36,223 bases of DNA from Phaeodactylibacter sp. (GTDB lineage: Bacteria; Bacteroidota; Bacteroidia; Chitinophagales; Saprospiraceae): assembly GCA_024102975.1 (NCBI GenBank), contig JAGFJD010000215.1, positions 1-36,223 of the forward strand, in the 5' to 3' direction. The translations under genes and the position numbers were made by a program. Each line of letters begins with the position of its first letter. Position 1 is the first letter of the stretch. Below the pieces are notes generated by a model, which saw nothing but the letters and a program-made list of their open reading frames with translations, was not told where the DNA came from and searched no databases. Shown here one piece after another: positions 16,136 to 24,748 of the stretch.

Positions 16136-16543
16136 TCACGCCGGATACTCCACGTAATTCCTCGGCGTTTCGTACAGGCGGACGGCCAGATCGTATCGGC
16201 CATCCAGTTGTTCCCGCAGGATTTTCCAGATGACATAACAGATATTCTCAGCGGTAGGGTTGAGGGCCCGGAACTCATCTGTATCCAGGTTGAGGTTTTT
16301 GTGGTCGAAGCGCTGTTCTACATGTTCGTCGATCAGGCCTTTAAGGTATTTCAGGTCGATGAGGTAGCCGGTTTCGGGATCTACTTCGCCGCTGACTTTT
16401 ACTTCCAGCTCGTAATTGTGGCCGTGGTAGTTCGGATTATTGCACAGGCCGAATACCTCCTGGTTTTTCTCCTCGCTCCACTTTGGGTTGTGCAATCGGT
16501 GCGCCGCATTGAAATGGGCTTTTCGGAAAGCAGAAATTCTCAT
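16136..16543 (-). CDS. queD: 6-carboxytetrahydropterin synthase / PTPS family
   Basis: A 135-residue enzyme that converts 7,8-dihydroneopterin triphosphate into a tetrahydropterin, usually the second step of queuosine precursor synthesis in bacteria. The zinc ligands are readable as His15 (AHFNAAHRL), His40 and His42 (NPNYHGHNYEL), with the catalytic cysteine at 34 in FGLCNN and a His in FDHKNLN. PTAENI supplies the conserved glutamate. Length and start are typical. No other queuosine gene is in the window, so a biopterin-type role cannot be excluded. It is divergent from the peroxidase gene, with repeats between. Confidence 0.88.
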   Translation of the reverse strand: MRISAFRKAHFNAAHRLHNPKWSEEKNQEVFGLCNNPNYHGHNYELEVKVSGEVDPETGYLIDLKYLKGLIDEHVEQRFDHKNLNLDTDEFRALNPTAENICYVIWKILREQLDGRYDLAVRLYETPRNYVEYPA

Positions 16544-16600
16544 TTTCAGGGATTGTTGGATTTGCTAAACAAACAAAAAATGGGGGGATAAGTTGGGAGG

Positions 16601-16650
16601 GAAACATGTGGAAATACGTGGAGATACGTGGAAATACATGGAAATACGTG
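16601..16650. repeat. Tandem array, five units of 10 bp, near the queD start
   Basis: The units GAAACATGTG, GAAATACGTG, GAGATACGTG, GAAATACATG and GAAATACGTG follow without gaps. They lie 58 bases upstream of the queD ATG. The period, the copy number and the GGAAAT junction match the array at 7401-7450. Confidence 0.85.
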
Positions 16651-16700
16651 GATGCCTGTCCGTTGTTTTGGTGCCTGCATTTATGTCCAAACCGGTGCTC

Positions 16701-16848
16701 CACACTACTAGACATTTTTCTGGACACAAAGTACGCCGAGAAGGCACAGAGCCACACAGAGGCCTGATTATCAATGGAAAAAACTCCGCGTACTCTGTGT
16801 TGACCTCCGTGCCTCTCTGTGTCCAAAACCATTTTGTCCAGTGGTGTG
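16701..16848. mobile_element. MITE-like element family B (148 bp) with 9-bp target duplication
   Basis: The left end CACACTACTAGACA (16701-16714) and the inverted right end TGTCCAGTGGTGTG (16835-16848) match at 12 of 14 bases; similarity continues inward to GGACACA/TGTGTCC. CCGGTGCTC occurs directly on both sides (16692-16700 and 16849-16857), read as a 9-bp target duplication. The interior is an imperfect palindrome with CACAGAG/CTCTGTG motifs and no coding capacity. The right end of another copy is at 18-31. The insertion lies in the promoter region between queD and the peroxidase gene. Confidence 0.75.
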
Positions 16849-16961
16849 CCGGTGCTCCATACATTTGAATTCAGTTCCGCACAGGCACTTACTGGTTTTT
16901 CAGAGATAAAATCCTTATTTTTACCCGCGAAAAGTTTTTTCGGATAGCTGAATCGTAAATA

Positions 16962-17438
16962 GTGAATTCTATCCATAAATTTAAGGTAGAGGGGATCGCA
17001 GGAGAGGAGATTGATTTTGCCCGGTATAAAGGCAGAAAGATCATTGTGGTAAATGTGGCTTCCGAATGTGGTTACACGCCGCAATATCAGCAACTGCAGG
17101 AACTTTATGAGGAGTTCAAAGATAGCGTAGCGATCGTTGGTTTCCCCTGCGACGACTTCGGTGGGCAGGAACCGGGAAGCAACGAGGAGATAAAGGAATT
17201 TTGCACGACGAACTATGGCGTGAGTTTTCCTATGGCCGCCAAAATAAGTATACAAAGGCAGCCTCATCCCATTTACGAATGGCTGATGAACAAGTCGCTG
17301 AATGGGTCAATGGATAGTGCCGTGCACTGGAATTTCCATAAGTTTCTGCTCGATGAAGAAGGGCACCTTGTAAATGCGCTCCCCTCCGGCGTAAGCCCCT
17401 TGGATGATGTGATCCTGGAATGGGCGGGTTTACCTTGA
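16962..17438 (+). CDS. Glutathione peroxidase family protein
   Basis: A 158-residue thiol peroxidase that reduces peroxides, probably using thioredoxin in a bacterium of this kind. The start is a GTG at 16962: a stop codon is two codons upstream and no ATG gives a full-length product. The peroxidatic Cys36 lies in NVASECGYTPQ, a second Cys63 in FPCDDFGGQEPG may be the resolving residue, and Trp123-Asn124 occur in HWNFHKFL. The usual catalytic Gln of the CNQF motif is Asp65 here. The family fold and length are otherwise normal. Confidence 0.88.
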   Translation: MNSIHKFKVEGIAGEEIDFARYKGRKIIVVNVASECGYTPQYQQLQELYEEFKDSVAIVGFPCDDFGGQEPGSNEEIKEFCTTNYGVSFPMAAKISIQRQPHPIYEWLMNKSLNGSMDSAVHWNFHKFLLDEEGHLVNALPSGVSPLDDVILEWAGLP

Positions 17439-17632
17439 ATCTTTTCCTCTGTTTTCACTCCTGTTCGATTCATCGGTCCGGTTAGAATGCCTGGAATTAT
17501 GCTTTCCAGGGGCTAATGGTTGTTTGGGCTGGATTGCTATGCCGGCCAACTGCGGCTTTCCAGTAACCAATAACCTGCCGGGAGCCCCGCTCCCGTAAAC
17601 CCCTTGAAAGCTCCGGGCCCAAAGGGCAACAT

Positions 17633-18784
17633 ATGCTATTCAGCGAGGTTATCGGACAGGAATCGGCAAAAGGGCAGCTGAAGCAACTGGCTTCCGGCGG
17701 CAGGATGCCCCATGCCCTGTTGTTTCTCGGCCCTCAGGGAAGCGGCAAACTGGCCCTCGCTATTGCTCTGGCGCAATATCTACTGTGCGAAAACCCCGGC
17801 CCGGATGATGCATGTGGCCAATGCAATCAGTGTAACAAGGCATCCAAGCTCATCCATCCCGACCTTCACTTCTCCTATCCCACGGTTGGATCAAAAGCCA
17901 TAAGCGACACCTTTCTTCCCAACTGGAGGCAGGCGGTGAGCGAAAACCCCTATCTCGATGTCAACCAGTGGCTGCAGAGCATTGGCGCAGAAAACAAACA
18001 GGGGAACATCACGAAGGAGGAATGCGTCAACATCATCAAAAAGTTCAGCCTGAAAACTTTTGAGAATACCTACAAGGTTCTGATCATCTGGCTTCCGGAG
18101 TTTCTCCGCAAGGAGGGCAACCGCCTCCTGAAGATCATTGAAGAGCCCCCGGAAAATACGGTTTTTATCCTGGTGGCGGAAGAACAGGAACTCATTCTCA
18201 ATACCATTCTTTCCCGTTGCCAGATCATCAACGTCAAAGCGCTAAGCGACGAGGAAACGGCAGAGGGGCTCATGCGGCAGAAAGGGCTGGGCCGGGAAGA
18301 GGCCTTTTCGGCAGCGTACCTGGCCAGCGGCAATTTTAACGAAGCGCTCCAACTGGCCGGCCGGCAGGCCAACGATAACGCCGCCTTGTTCCTGGAATGG
18401 ATGAGGCTGGGATACCAGGGCAACCCCATCGGCCTGGTGAACTGGGCCGACTCCTTTGCCAAACTCGGCCGGGAAAATCAGAAGCATTTTCTGCGGTACG
18501 CCCTGCATTTCCTGCGGGAATATGCCCTGCTTAAAGTGAGCGGCGGTCAAAACAGAGCGCGCCTGCAGGAAAAGGAGTTGCAAACCGCCCGGAAAATGAC
18601 GGCGGTACTCGAACTGGATCAGGTGGAACAACTGGCCCGGCTGTTTTCCGACTGCAGTTATGCTGTGGAGCGAAACGCCAACCCCAAAGTTTTGTTCCTC
18701 GACGCCTCGATCCAAATGCACAAAATTATGAAAAGTAAACTGCAGGAAGCTTATGAAGGCCTTAAGGCCGCCAACGTCCTCTAG
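17633..18784 (+). CDS. holB: DNA polymerase III subunit delta-prime
   Basis: A 383-residue clamp-loader subunit of the AAA+ family. The P-loop is GPQGSGKL (residues 33-40), and a four-cysteine zinc module occurs at Cys52, Cys61, Cys64 and Cys67 (CENPGPDDACGQCNQC). RLLKIIEEPPENT and the SRC sensor motif ILSRCQII confirm the DnaX/HolB group; the intact-looking P-loop is common in bacterial HolB. The next gene is ricT, an arrangement also known in Firmicutes (holB beside yaaT), which supports the identity. Confidence 0.88.
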   Translation: MLFSEVIGQESAKGQLKQLASGGRMPHALLFLGPQGSGKLALAIALAQYLLCENPGPDDACGQCNQCNKASKLIHPDLHFSYPTVGSKAISDTFLPNWRQAVSENPYLDVNQWLQSIGAENKQGNITKEECVNIIKKFSLKTFENTYKVLIIWLPEFLRKEGNRLLKIIEEPPENTVFILVAEEQELILNTILSRCQIINVKALSDEETAEGLMRQKGLGREEAFSAAYLASGNFNEALQLAGRQANDNAALFLEWMRLGYQGNPIGLVNWADSFAKLGRENQKHFLRYALHFLREYALLKVSGGQNRARLQEKELQTARKMTAVLELDQVEQLARLFSDCSYAVERNANPKVLFLDASIQMHKIMKSKLQEAYEGLKAANVL

Positions 18785-18830
18785 CTGAGGTTGGAAGAGG
18801 CTTCCGCATCTAACATAAATGATTTGAAAT

Positions 18831-20156
18831 ATGGGATGTATCGGATGTACCGTGAGCAGCAACGGCTCACCCAAAGGCTGCCAGAACAACGGCGGCTGCT
18901 CCACCGGCGGCTGCAACCGCCTGAATACATACGACTGGTTGACTGCCCTGGATATTGAAGACGTTGAACCTTTTGATATAGTGGAAGTCAGCTTCAAAAA
19001 CGGAGCGCGGAAGGGGTTTTTCCGCAACCCTCCTCACACCCGCGCCGTGACCGGCGATATGGTGGTGGTCGAGTCCGGCAACGGGCTGGACCTCGGCCGT
19101 ATAACCCTTTCCGGGGAACTGGTGCGCCTCCAGATGCGCAAGAAAAAGGCCGGGGAAGACGAAGTGCTGCACAATGTTATCCGCCAGGCCAACAAACGCG
19201 ACCTGGACCGGCTGGCGGAAGCCCGGGAACTGGAACTGCCGACAATGGTGCGCGCCCGCGTCATCGCCCGTACGCTGGGCCTGGAAATGAAGATCGGCGA
19301 TGTGGAGTTCCAGGGAGACAAACGCAAGGCTACCTTTTACTACACCGCCGACGGACGGGTAGACTTCCGCGAACTTATCCGCCATTACGCCAAAGAGTTC
19401 CGCGTGAAGATCGAAATGCGGCAGATCGGCGCCCGCCAGGAGTCGGCCCGCATCGGCGGTCTGGGTTCCTGCGGCCGGGAGCTGTGCTGCTCTACCTGGC
19501 TGACCGACTTCAAATCGGTCACGACCGCCGCTGCCCGCTACCAGAACCTGGCTATCAACCAGTCCAAACTCTCCGGAATGTGTGGCCGGCTGAAGTGCTG
19601 CCTCAATTACGAACTCGATACTTACCTGGATGCCCTGGACCGCTTTCCCAAGCATGCAGAGAAACTGCAGACGGAAGCCGGCACGGCCGTCCTGGTTAAG
19701 ACGGACATCTTCAAGGGCCTGATGTATTATGGTTATGAGCGCGATAACGGACGGGGTAAATTGTATGCTGTCGAAGCGGCCCGCGCCCGGCAAATCCGCG
19801 ACATGAACAAGAAAGGAGAGAAGCCTGCCGACCTGATCAGCCTGCAGTCCTTATCCGAGATCGTGGAAGAGGAGGCGGAGATGGATTTCGAAGACGTAAC
19901 CGGCGCCATCGAACTGCCGGAGGAAGAGCGGCGCCGCAAGCGCAGGAAAAAACGCCGGAAGGGAGGTAGCCCCCAAAAGAAGAGCCCGCCCAAAGCCAGG
20001 GCCAACCCGCCTAAAGAAAAAGAAAAAACGGATAAACAGAAACCGGCGAATAAAGGCGGCCAGGACAATAAGGGCCGGGGCCGGCGCTCCCGCCGGCGGG
20101 GCAATAAAAAAGGAGGCGGCCCCAATAAGAACGACAACCAGAATAAGAAGCCATAA
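18831..20156 (+). CDS. ricT: PSP1-domain protein, RicT/YaaT family
   Basis: A 441-residue cytoplasmic protein. The central PSP1 region contains the conserved cysteine sets Cys214, Cys219, Cys220 (GSCGRELCCSTW) and Cys251, Cys256, Cys257 (SGMCGRLKCCLNYE). In Bacillus, RicT joins an Fe-S-containing complex that affects RNA processing. The N-terminus has an extra Cys cluster (MGCIGC, then Cys17, Cys23, Cys28) absent from the Firmicutes protein. The last 100 residues are a Lys/Arg/Gly/Asn-rich disordered tail, likely to bind nucleic acid. It begins 46 bases after holB and ends 16 bases before lpd, so the three are probably co-transcribed. Confidence 0.85.
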   Translation: MGCIGCTVSSNGSPKGCQNNGGCSTGGCNRLNTYDWLTALDIEDVEPFDIVEVSFKNGARKGFFRNPPHTRAVTGDMVVVESGNGLDLGRITLSGELVRLQMRKKKAGEDEVLHNVIRQANKRDLDRLAEARELELPTMVRARVIARTLGLEMKIGDVEFQGDKRKATFYYTADGRVDFRELIRHYAKEFRVKIEMRQIGARQESARIGGLGSCGRELCCSTWLTDFKSVTTAAARYQNLAINQSKLSGMCGRLKCCLNYELDTYLDALDRFPKHAEKLQTEAGTAVLVKTDIFKGLMYYGYERDNGRGKLYAVEAARARQIRDMNKKGEKPADLISLQSLSEIVEEEAEMDFEDVTGAIELPEEERRRKRRKKRRKGGSPQKKSPPKARANPPKEKEKTDKQKPANKGGQDNKGRGRRSRRRGNKKGGGPNKNDNQNKKP

Positions 20157-20172
20157 AAACCTGTCAACAACA

Positions 20173-21576
20173 ATGAAATACGACCTTACCGTCATCGGCT
20201 CCGGCCCCGGCGGCTACGTGGCTGCCATACGGGCTGCGCAGCTCGGCATGAAAACCGCCATCATCGAACGGTACAATACGCTGGGAGGTACCTGCCTCAA
20301 TGTGGGTTGCATCCCTTCCAAAGCTCTGCTGGATTCCTCGGAACACTACCATAACGCCAAAGAAAAATTCGGCATGCACGGCATCGAACTGGAGAACCTG
20401 AAGGTCAACATGCCGCAGATGATCAAACGAAAGAACGAAGTGGTCGAACAGACCGTGGGCGGCCTCAACTTCCTGATGAAGAAAAACAAGATCGACGTAT
20501 TCCACGGGCATGGTTCTTTTGTCGACGCGCACAAAATCAGCATCGCCAAAGAAGACGGCGCCAGCGAAGAGATAGAAACCGACAAGGTGATCATCGCCAC
20601 CGGCTCCAAGCCCATCGTTCCCGATAGTTTCCACTACGACAAAGAACGGGTAATCACTTCTACGGAAGCCCTCAATATCGAAAAAGCACCCAAAAGCATG
20701 GTCGTCGTTGGCGGGGGCGTGATCGGGCTGGAACTCGGCTCGGTTTTTGCCCGCCTGGGAACAGAGGTGGAGGTCGTCGAATTCCTCGACCGGATCATTC
20801 CGGGCATGGATGGCGACTGCAGCAAAGAACTGATGCGCGCCCTGAAAAAGCTCGGCATGAAATTCCACCTCAGGCACGCCGTGACCAACGTCAGGGTCAA
20901 CAAGAAAAGCGTCACGGTGACGGTGCAAAAGCGCGACTCGGAAGAGCAATTTACAATCAATGCCGATTATTGCCTGGTCTCCATCGGCCGTCAACCTTAC
21001 ACCGCCAACCTCGGGCTGGACAAAGTGGGGGTGGAAATTGACGAGAAAGGCCGCATACGGGTCAATGACAAGCTGCAGACCAACGTGGAGAACATCTATG
21101 CTATCGGCGACGTCATCCGCGGCGCTATGCTCGCCCACAAAGCGGAGGAAGAGGGCGTCTTCGCCGCCGAGGTGATCGCCGGGCAAAAGCCGCATATCGA
21201 CTACAACCTCATCCCGGGGGTTGTTTACACCTGGCCGGAAGTGGCCGGCGTGGGGAAAACCGAAGAACAACTGAAAGAGGAAGGTATGCCTTACAAATCC
21301 GGAAAGTTCCCCTTCAAAGCCCTGGGGCGGGCCCGCGCCAGCACGGACACGGAAGGCATGATCAAAGTCCTGTCCCACAAAGAAACAGACGAAATCCTGG
21401 GCGTCCATATGGTCGGCCCGCGCACTGCCGACATCATCGCCGAGGCCGTTGCCCTGATGGAGTTCCGGGCATCCGCCGAGGATGTCGCCCGGATGAGCCA
21501 CGCCCACCCGACTTATACAGAGGCCTTCCGGGAGGCAGCCCTGGCGGCGACGGGCGACAGAGCTATACATATTTAG
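20173..21576 (+). CDS. lpdA: Dihydrolipoyl dehydrogenase (E3)
   Basis: A 467-residue FAD enzyme that reoxidises lipoyl groups of the 2-oxoacid dehydrogenase and glycine cleavage complexes with NAD. The FAD motif is VIGSGPGGYVAA; the redox pair is Cys41 and Cys46 in GGTCLNVGCIPSK; the NAD motif is VVVGGGVIGLELGSVF; and the C-terminal active-site pair is His445 and Glu450 in HAHPTYTEA. Length and start are standard. No E1 or E2 gene is adjacent. Confidence 0.95.
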   Translation: MKYDLTVIGSGPGGYVAAIRAAQLGMKTAIIERYNTLGGTCLNVGCIPSKALLDSSEHYHNAKEKFGMHGIELENLKVNMPQMIKRKNEVVEQTVGGLNFLMKKNKIDVFHGHGSFVDAHKISIAKEDGASEEIETDKVIIATGSKPIVPDSFHYDKERVITSTEALNIEKAPKSMVVVGGGVIGLELGSVFARLGTEVEVVEFLDRIIPGMDGDCSKELMRALKKLGMKFHLRHAVTNVRVNKKSVTVTVQKRDSEEQFTINADYCLVSIGRQPYTANLGLDKVGVEIDEKGRIRVNDKLQTNVENIYAIGDVIRGAMLAHKAEEEGVFAAEVIAGQKPHIDYNLIPGVVYTWPEVAGVGKTEEQLKEEGMPYKSGKFPFKALGRARASTDTEGMIKVLSHKETDEILGVHMVGPRTADIIAEAVALMEFRASAEDVARMSHAHPTYTEAFREAALAATGDRAIHI

Positions 21577-21617
21577 GCGACAGAGAAGAATATGTCGCTA
21601 TTCAAACCGGGAGCGTT

Positions 21618-21732
21618 GAGGTTAAGGTTAAAGGTTAAGGCTGAGGCTGAGGTTAAGGCTGAGGTTGATGCGGCTTCGGGCCCTCAATGTTCTCAGCCTC
21701 AGCCTCAACCTCAACCTCAGCCTCAACCTCAG
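21618..21732. repeat. Inverted hexanucleotide array between convergent genes
   Basis: The left block (about 21618-21668) is built from GAGGTT, AAGGTT, AAGGCT and GAGGCT units, and the right block (21691-21732) from CAGCCT and CAACCT units. The blocks are largely complementary and could form a stem of some 40 bases around a 22-base GC-rich loop. The right block ends at the stop codon of the GrpB gene (21733-21735). It may act as a bidirectional terminator for lpd and grpB. Confidence 0.75.
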
Positions 21733-22311
21733 CTACCCCGTCAGCTCAATCAACCGCTCAATTCCCCGGATAAACCCCGTCTTGGCATCCGCATAATCAT
21801 TCCCGCTTTCCCAGGTGCCATTAGCCAGCTTTACTTTCAGGCGGTAGTAGGCGTCGCGCGCCATGGAATGGGTGCGCAGGTAATCGCGAAAGGCCAGGTG
21901 GCGTTTCCATGAAGGGGAACCGTAAGCGACGACGTGCAGGTGGTGCGTAGGCGGAAACTGATGGCGCGGCGGAAGTTGTCCGGGGTCTTCGAAAACCTGT
22001 CTTTGCAGCTTGCTCAGGCGGGCAAAAAAGAGGCGTTCCGGCATTTTCTTTTCATAGCAGGAATAATAACAATAACCACAATCGAGGAGCGGACTGACCA
22101 CCGACCCGAGCAGTTCCTTTTTTTCAATCCCGACCAGGATATCGATAATGGGCTTGGCGCCCAGCCCTTCGACAGCTGTGCTTCCAATATGCTCTACCCT
22201 TACGCGCAGGTGTTCCAGGTGAAAAACCAGCTGCCGGCGCTCCGACTCGAAGGCGGTGGCCCAGGCAGGGTCGTAGGGCGCGATCTCGATCTTTTCTGCT
22301 GCCATCGGCAC
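21733..22311 (-). CDS. GrpB family protein (nucleotidyltransferase fold)
   Basis: A 192-residue member of the GrpB/UPF0157 family. The signature VRVEHIGSTAVEGLGAKPII followed by DILV is readable at about 37-60 and resembles the GS-x-A nucleotidyltransferase active site. THHLHVV in the middle and the C-terminal YADAKTGFI are also typical. The biochemical role is unknown. The ATG at 22311 is two codons before an alternative ATG (22305). It follows the LysE-type gene by 73 bases on the same strand. Confidence 0.82.
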   Translation of the reverse strand: MPMAAEKIEIAPYDPAWATAFESERRQLVFHLEHLRVRVEHIGSTAVEGLGAKPIIDILVGIEKKELLGSVVSPLLDCGYCYYSCYEKKMPERLFFARLSKLQRQVFEDPGQLPPRHQFPPTHHLHVVAYGSPSWKRHLAFRDYLRTHSMARDAYYRLKVKLANGTWESGNDYADAKTGFIRGIERLIELTG

Positions 22312-22384
22312 AAATTTAAGAGATTAACCGCTCAAATAACCGTATTGTAACCTTCTAATCCAACAATCCACCCCCCTTCTGTAG

Positions 22385-23020
22385 CTACAACATCAACACC
22401 CTCACGAGCAGCACAAGCGCAAAAACGATCAACGCACCTCCCGAAATCCGGCGCAGCCACAATAAATGAATAGGTTGGAGGGCCCGCCGGATGCGTTTGG
22501 CCAGGATAACTTTGGAGAAGTCCGTGAATACAATAGTGCCGAAAATCCCGCCGAAAAACAGGGTGGCTTCCCTGCTGTCGAGCCCGCCATCGAAGACCAT
22601 AGTGGTGGTTACGCCGATCCAGAAAAAAAAGGTGAAAGGGTTGATGGTATTGATGAGAAAGCCTTTCAGCCAGAGCGAAAAATAGCCCGATGCCCGCAGG
22701 TTGGCCTTCGCCCACTGCGGGCTGGCGCCGGCCTGCGGAGCGGTGATCAGCGCACCCAGGCCAAATGCCGTGAGGGTGATGCTGCCGGCAATGCCCAGAT
22801 AGAGGGCGAATTCCGGCGATTCCACCAGTCCGGTGAGGTAAGACACCCCGAAATAGGCACCGAAGATGAAGAGCACGTCGCTGATCCAGATGCCCAATCC
22901 AACCATGGTGCCGGCGCGAATGCCCTGCTCCACCCCGGCCTGTATGAGCGCAAAGAAAATAGGGCCGACCAGGATCGCCAGGATCAACCCGAGTTTTATG
23001 CCGTTGAAAATAAGATCCAT
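22385..23020 (-). CDS. LysE-type amino-acid exporter
   Basis: An inner-membrane exporter of 211 residues with about six helices. I start it at the ATG at 23020 (MDLIFNGIKLGLILAILVGP); the ten codons upstream are polar and unlikely. The N-terminal helix with GP followed by FFALIQAGVEQGIRAG is the LysE/RhtB signature, and the mid helix INTINPFTFFFWIGV carries the conserved NP. The substrate is unknown. It starts 41 bases after the GH3-type gene. Confidence 0.85.
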   Translation of the reverse strand: MDLIFNGIKLGLILAILVGPIFFALIQAGVEQGIRAGTMVGLGIWISDVLFIFGAYFGVSYLTGLVESPEFALYLGIAGSITLTAFGLGALITAPQAGASPQWAKANLRASGYFSLWLKGFLINTINPFTFFFWIGVTTTMVFDGGLDSREATLFFGGIFGTIVFTDFSKVILAKRIRRALQPIHLLWLRRISGGALIVFALVLLVRVLML

Positions 23021-23061
23021 GCCGTACTCTCGTTGTTCGTTTGCCCGCAAAATACAGGGAT

Positions 23062-24624
23062 TTACCGGTTATGGGAAATGCCGGCTTTGCTTCCCGGGGT
23101 TTTTAGTTTTTGGCGGACGAAGTTTTCCCAGTCTGCAAACTGCTCGCCTTTCATCACGCGCGGGAATTTGTTTTGCCCGCCCATTTTGCCTTTCGATTCC
23201 TGCCATTGGTAGAAAATTTCGGCAGGAAGGGTTTGTACCTGGATTTGGAGCAAAGAACCTCGTTCGGTCCGGTAATCGTCGTTGACCTCCATCAACCGCT
23301 CGTCCAGCAACCGGGCCACGGCGGCGCTGTCGGCCATGGGTTCGCAGCCGATGTGCCATTTGTGCATGAAATTGCCTTCCTCCACGAATGGGCTGACCGT
23401 AAATTCCCGGATGTTGATGTTCAGCTTCTCTTCGACATGCTGAATGCCCTGGTTCATATTATCCACCGAGAGATGTTCTCCGCAAATGCTCAGATAGTGT
23501 TTGGTGCGCCCGGTGATGACGATCTCCCAGCGTTCTTTATCGGTAAAGCGGACCGTATCGCCGATGAGGTAACGCCAGGCGCCGGAACAGGTGCTGATCA
23601 GCAGGGCGTAGTCCACTCCTTCCTGAACCTCCCCGATGGTCAGCGCCCGGGGTTGCCCAACCAAACGGCCGTCTTCGTCAAAGTTGGCGGAATTAAAAGG
23701 GATGAACTCCAGGAAGATGCCGTTGCGCACCAGCAGGCGCATGCCTCTGGCACCGGGCCGGTCCTGGTAGGCGATAAACCCTTCGGAGGCCAGATAGGTG
23801 TCCATATATATCAGCGGGCGGGCAAAGAGCCTTTCAAACCCTTTCCGCATCGGTTCAAAAGCGATGCCTCCGTGTACGCAGACCTTAAGGTTGGGCCATA
23901 TCTGGTGGATATTTTCCAGTTGGTGAAATTCCAGAATTCGCTCCAGCATGAGCTGCAGCCAGGATGGGATGCCGACGATGAACCCAATGTCCCATTCCGG
24001 CGCCAGGCGGGCGATCTCATTGATGCGCTCCTCCCAGTCGCGGATGCGGGCAATCTCCGCCCCCGGCTTGTAATAGGGGCGCAACCAAAAGGGCGGGCGG
24101 CTGGCATTGATGCCGCTGAGGTCGCCCATGAAATAATCGCCCTGGTCCTGCAGGTCGCTGCTTCCCCCCAGCATGAGCATGGGCTTGGTGTACAACTCCG
24201 GGTCGACGTCGAAATTGGTGAGGGCAAAAAACATTTTGAGGCCGGCATGGCGCATGGCCCGCTGCATTTCATCCGAAACCGGAATGTGCTTGCTGGGCGC
24301 GCCGGAAGTCCCGGAGCTGAGCGCAAAATATTTGATCCTGCCCCGCCAGGAAACATTTTCCACCCCCTTTAGCGCCATGTGCCACCAGCGTTCGTACATG
24401 GCGTCATAATCGAAGATGGGTACCTTCTCCCGAAAACCGGCGGCCAGGCCATCCTCCCGGAGAATATCTTTGAAGTCGTAATACTGCCCGAAAGCAGTCT
24501 GCTGGGTTCGTTTCAGCAACCGGCGCAGGGTGTGGGTTTGCAGGCGCATGGGGTCTACCTGGCGCTGTTCCAGTCTTTCTCCTATTTTCAATCCTCTTTT
24601 CAGTAAGTTCCCAAAGAAAGGCAT
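23062..24624 (-). CDS. GH3-type acyl-acid amido synthetase
   Basis: A 520-residue acyl-adenylate-forming enzyme of the GH3 family. In plants GH3 enzymes join amino acids to acyl acids such as auxin and jasmonate; bacterial members are poorly described. The ATP motifs are present: ALSSGTSGAPSKHIP near 103, DTYLASEGF near 276, and YLIGDTVRF near 352. TGRTKHYLSICGEHLS marks the hinge to the C-terminal domain. The length is slightly below that of plant proteins. Downstream on the same strand are a LysE-type exporter and a GrpB protein. Confidence 0.85.
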   Translation of the reverse strand: MPFFGNLLKRGLKIGERLEQRQVDPMRLQTHTLRRLLKRTQQTAFGQYYDFKDILREDGLAAGFREKVPIFDYDAMYERWWHMALKGVENVSWRGRIKYFALSSGTSGAPSKHIPVSDEMQRAMRHAGLKMFFALTNFDVDPELYTKPMLMLGGSSDLQDQGDYFMGDLSGINASRPPFWLRPYYKPGAEIARIRDWEERINEIARLAPEWDIGFIVGIPSWLQLMLERILEFHQLENIHQIWPNLKVCVHGGIAFEPMRKGFERLFARPLIYMDTYLASEGFIAYQDRPGARGMRLLVRNGIFLEFIPFNSANFDEDGRLVGQPRALTIGEVQEGVDYALLISTCSGAWRYLIGDTVRFTDKERWEIVITGRTKHYLSICGEHLSVDNMNQGIQHVEEKLNINIREFTVSPFVEEGNFMHKWHIGCEPMADSAAVARLLDERLMEVNDDYRTERGSLLQIQVQTLPAEIFYQWQESKGKMGGQNKFPRVMKGEQFADWENFVRQKLKTPGSKAGISHNR

Positions 24625-24748
24625 AGTGGTATAGTTTTGCAGTGTTCCTGCTCAATTTAAAAAAAGTGGGGCAGATTTGTAAACGTACAGGAGAATAGCG
24701 CTTTGGCGCAGCAGATGCGGAGTTATTGACCTCGCGCATGACAGGTGC

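Noticed and set aside
16437..17267. 276-codon minus-strand frame covering the MITE and tandem array
   Set aside because: It overlaps the peroxidase gene in the opposite sense and reads the 10-bp array as a repetitive peptide. Only the queD frame is supported there.
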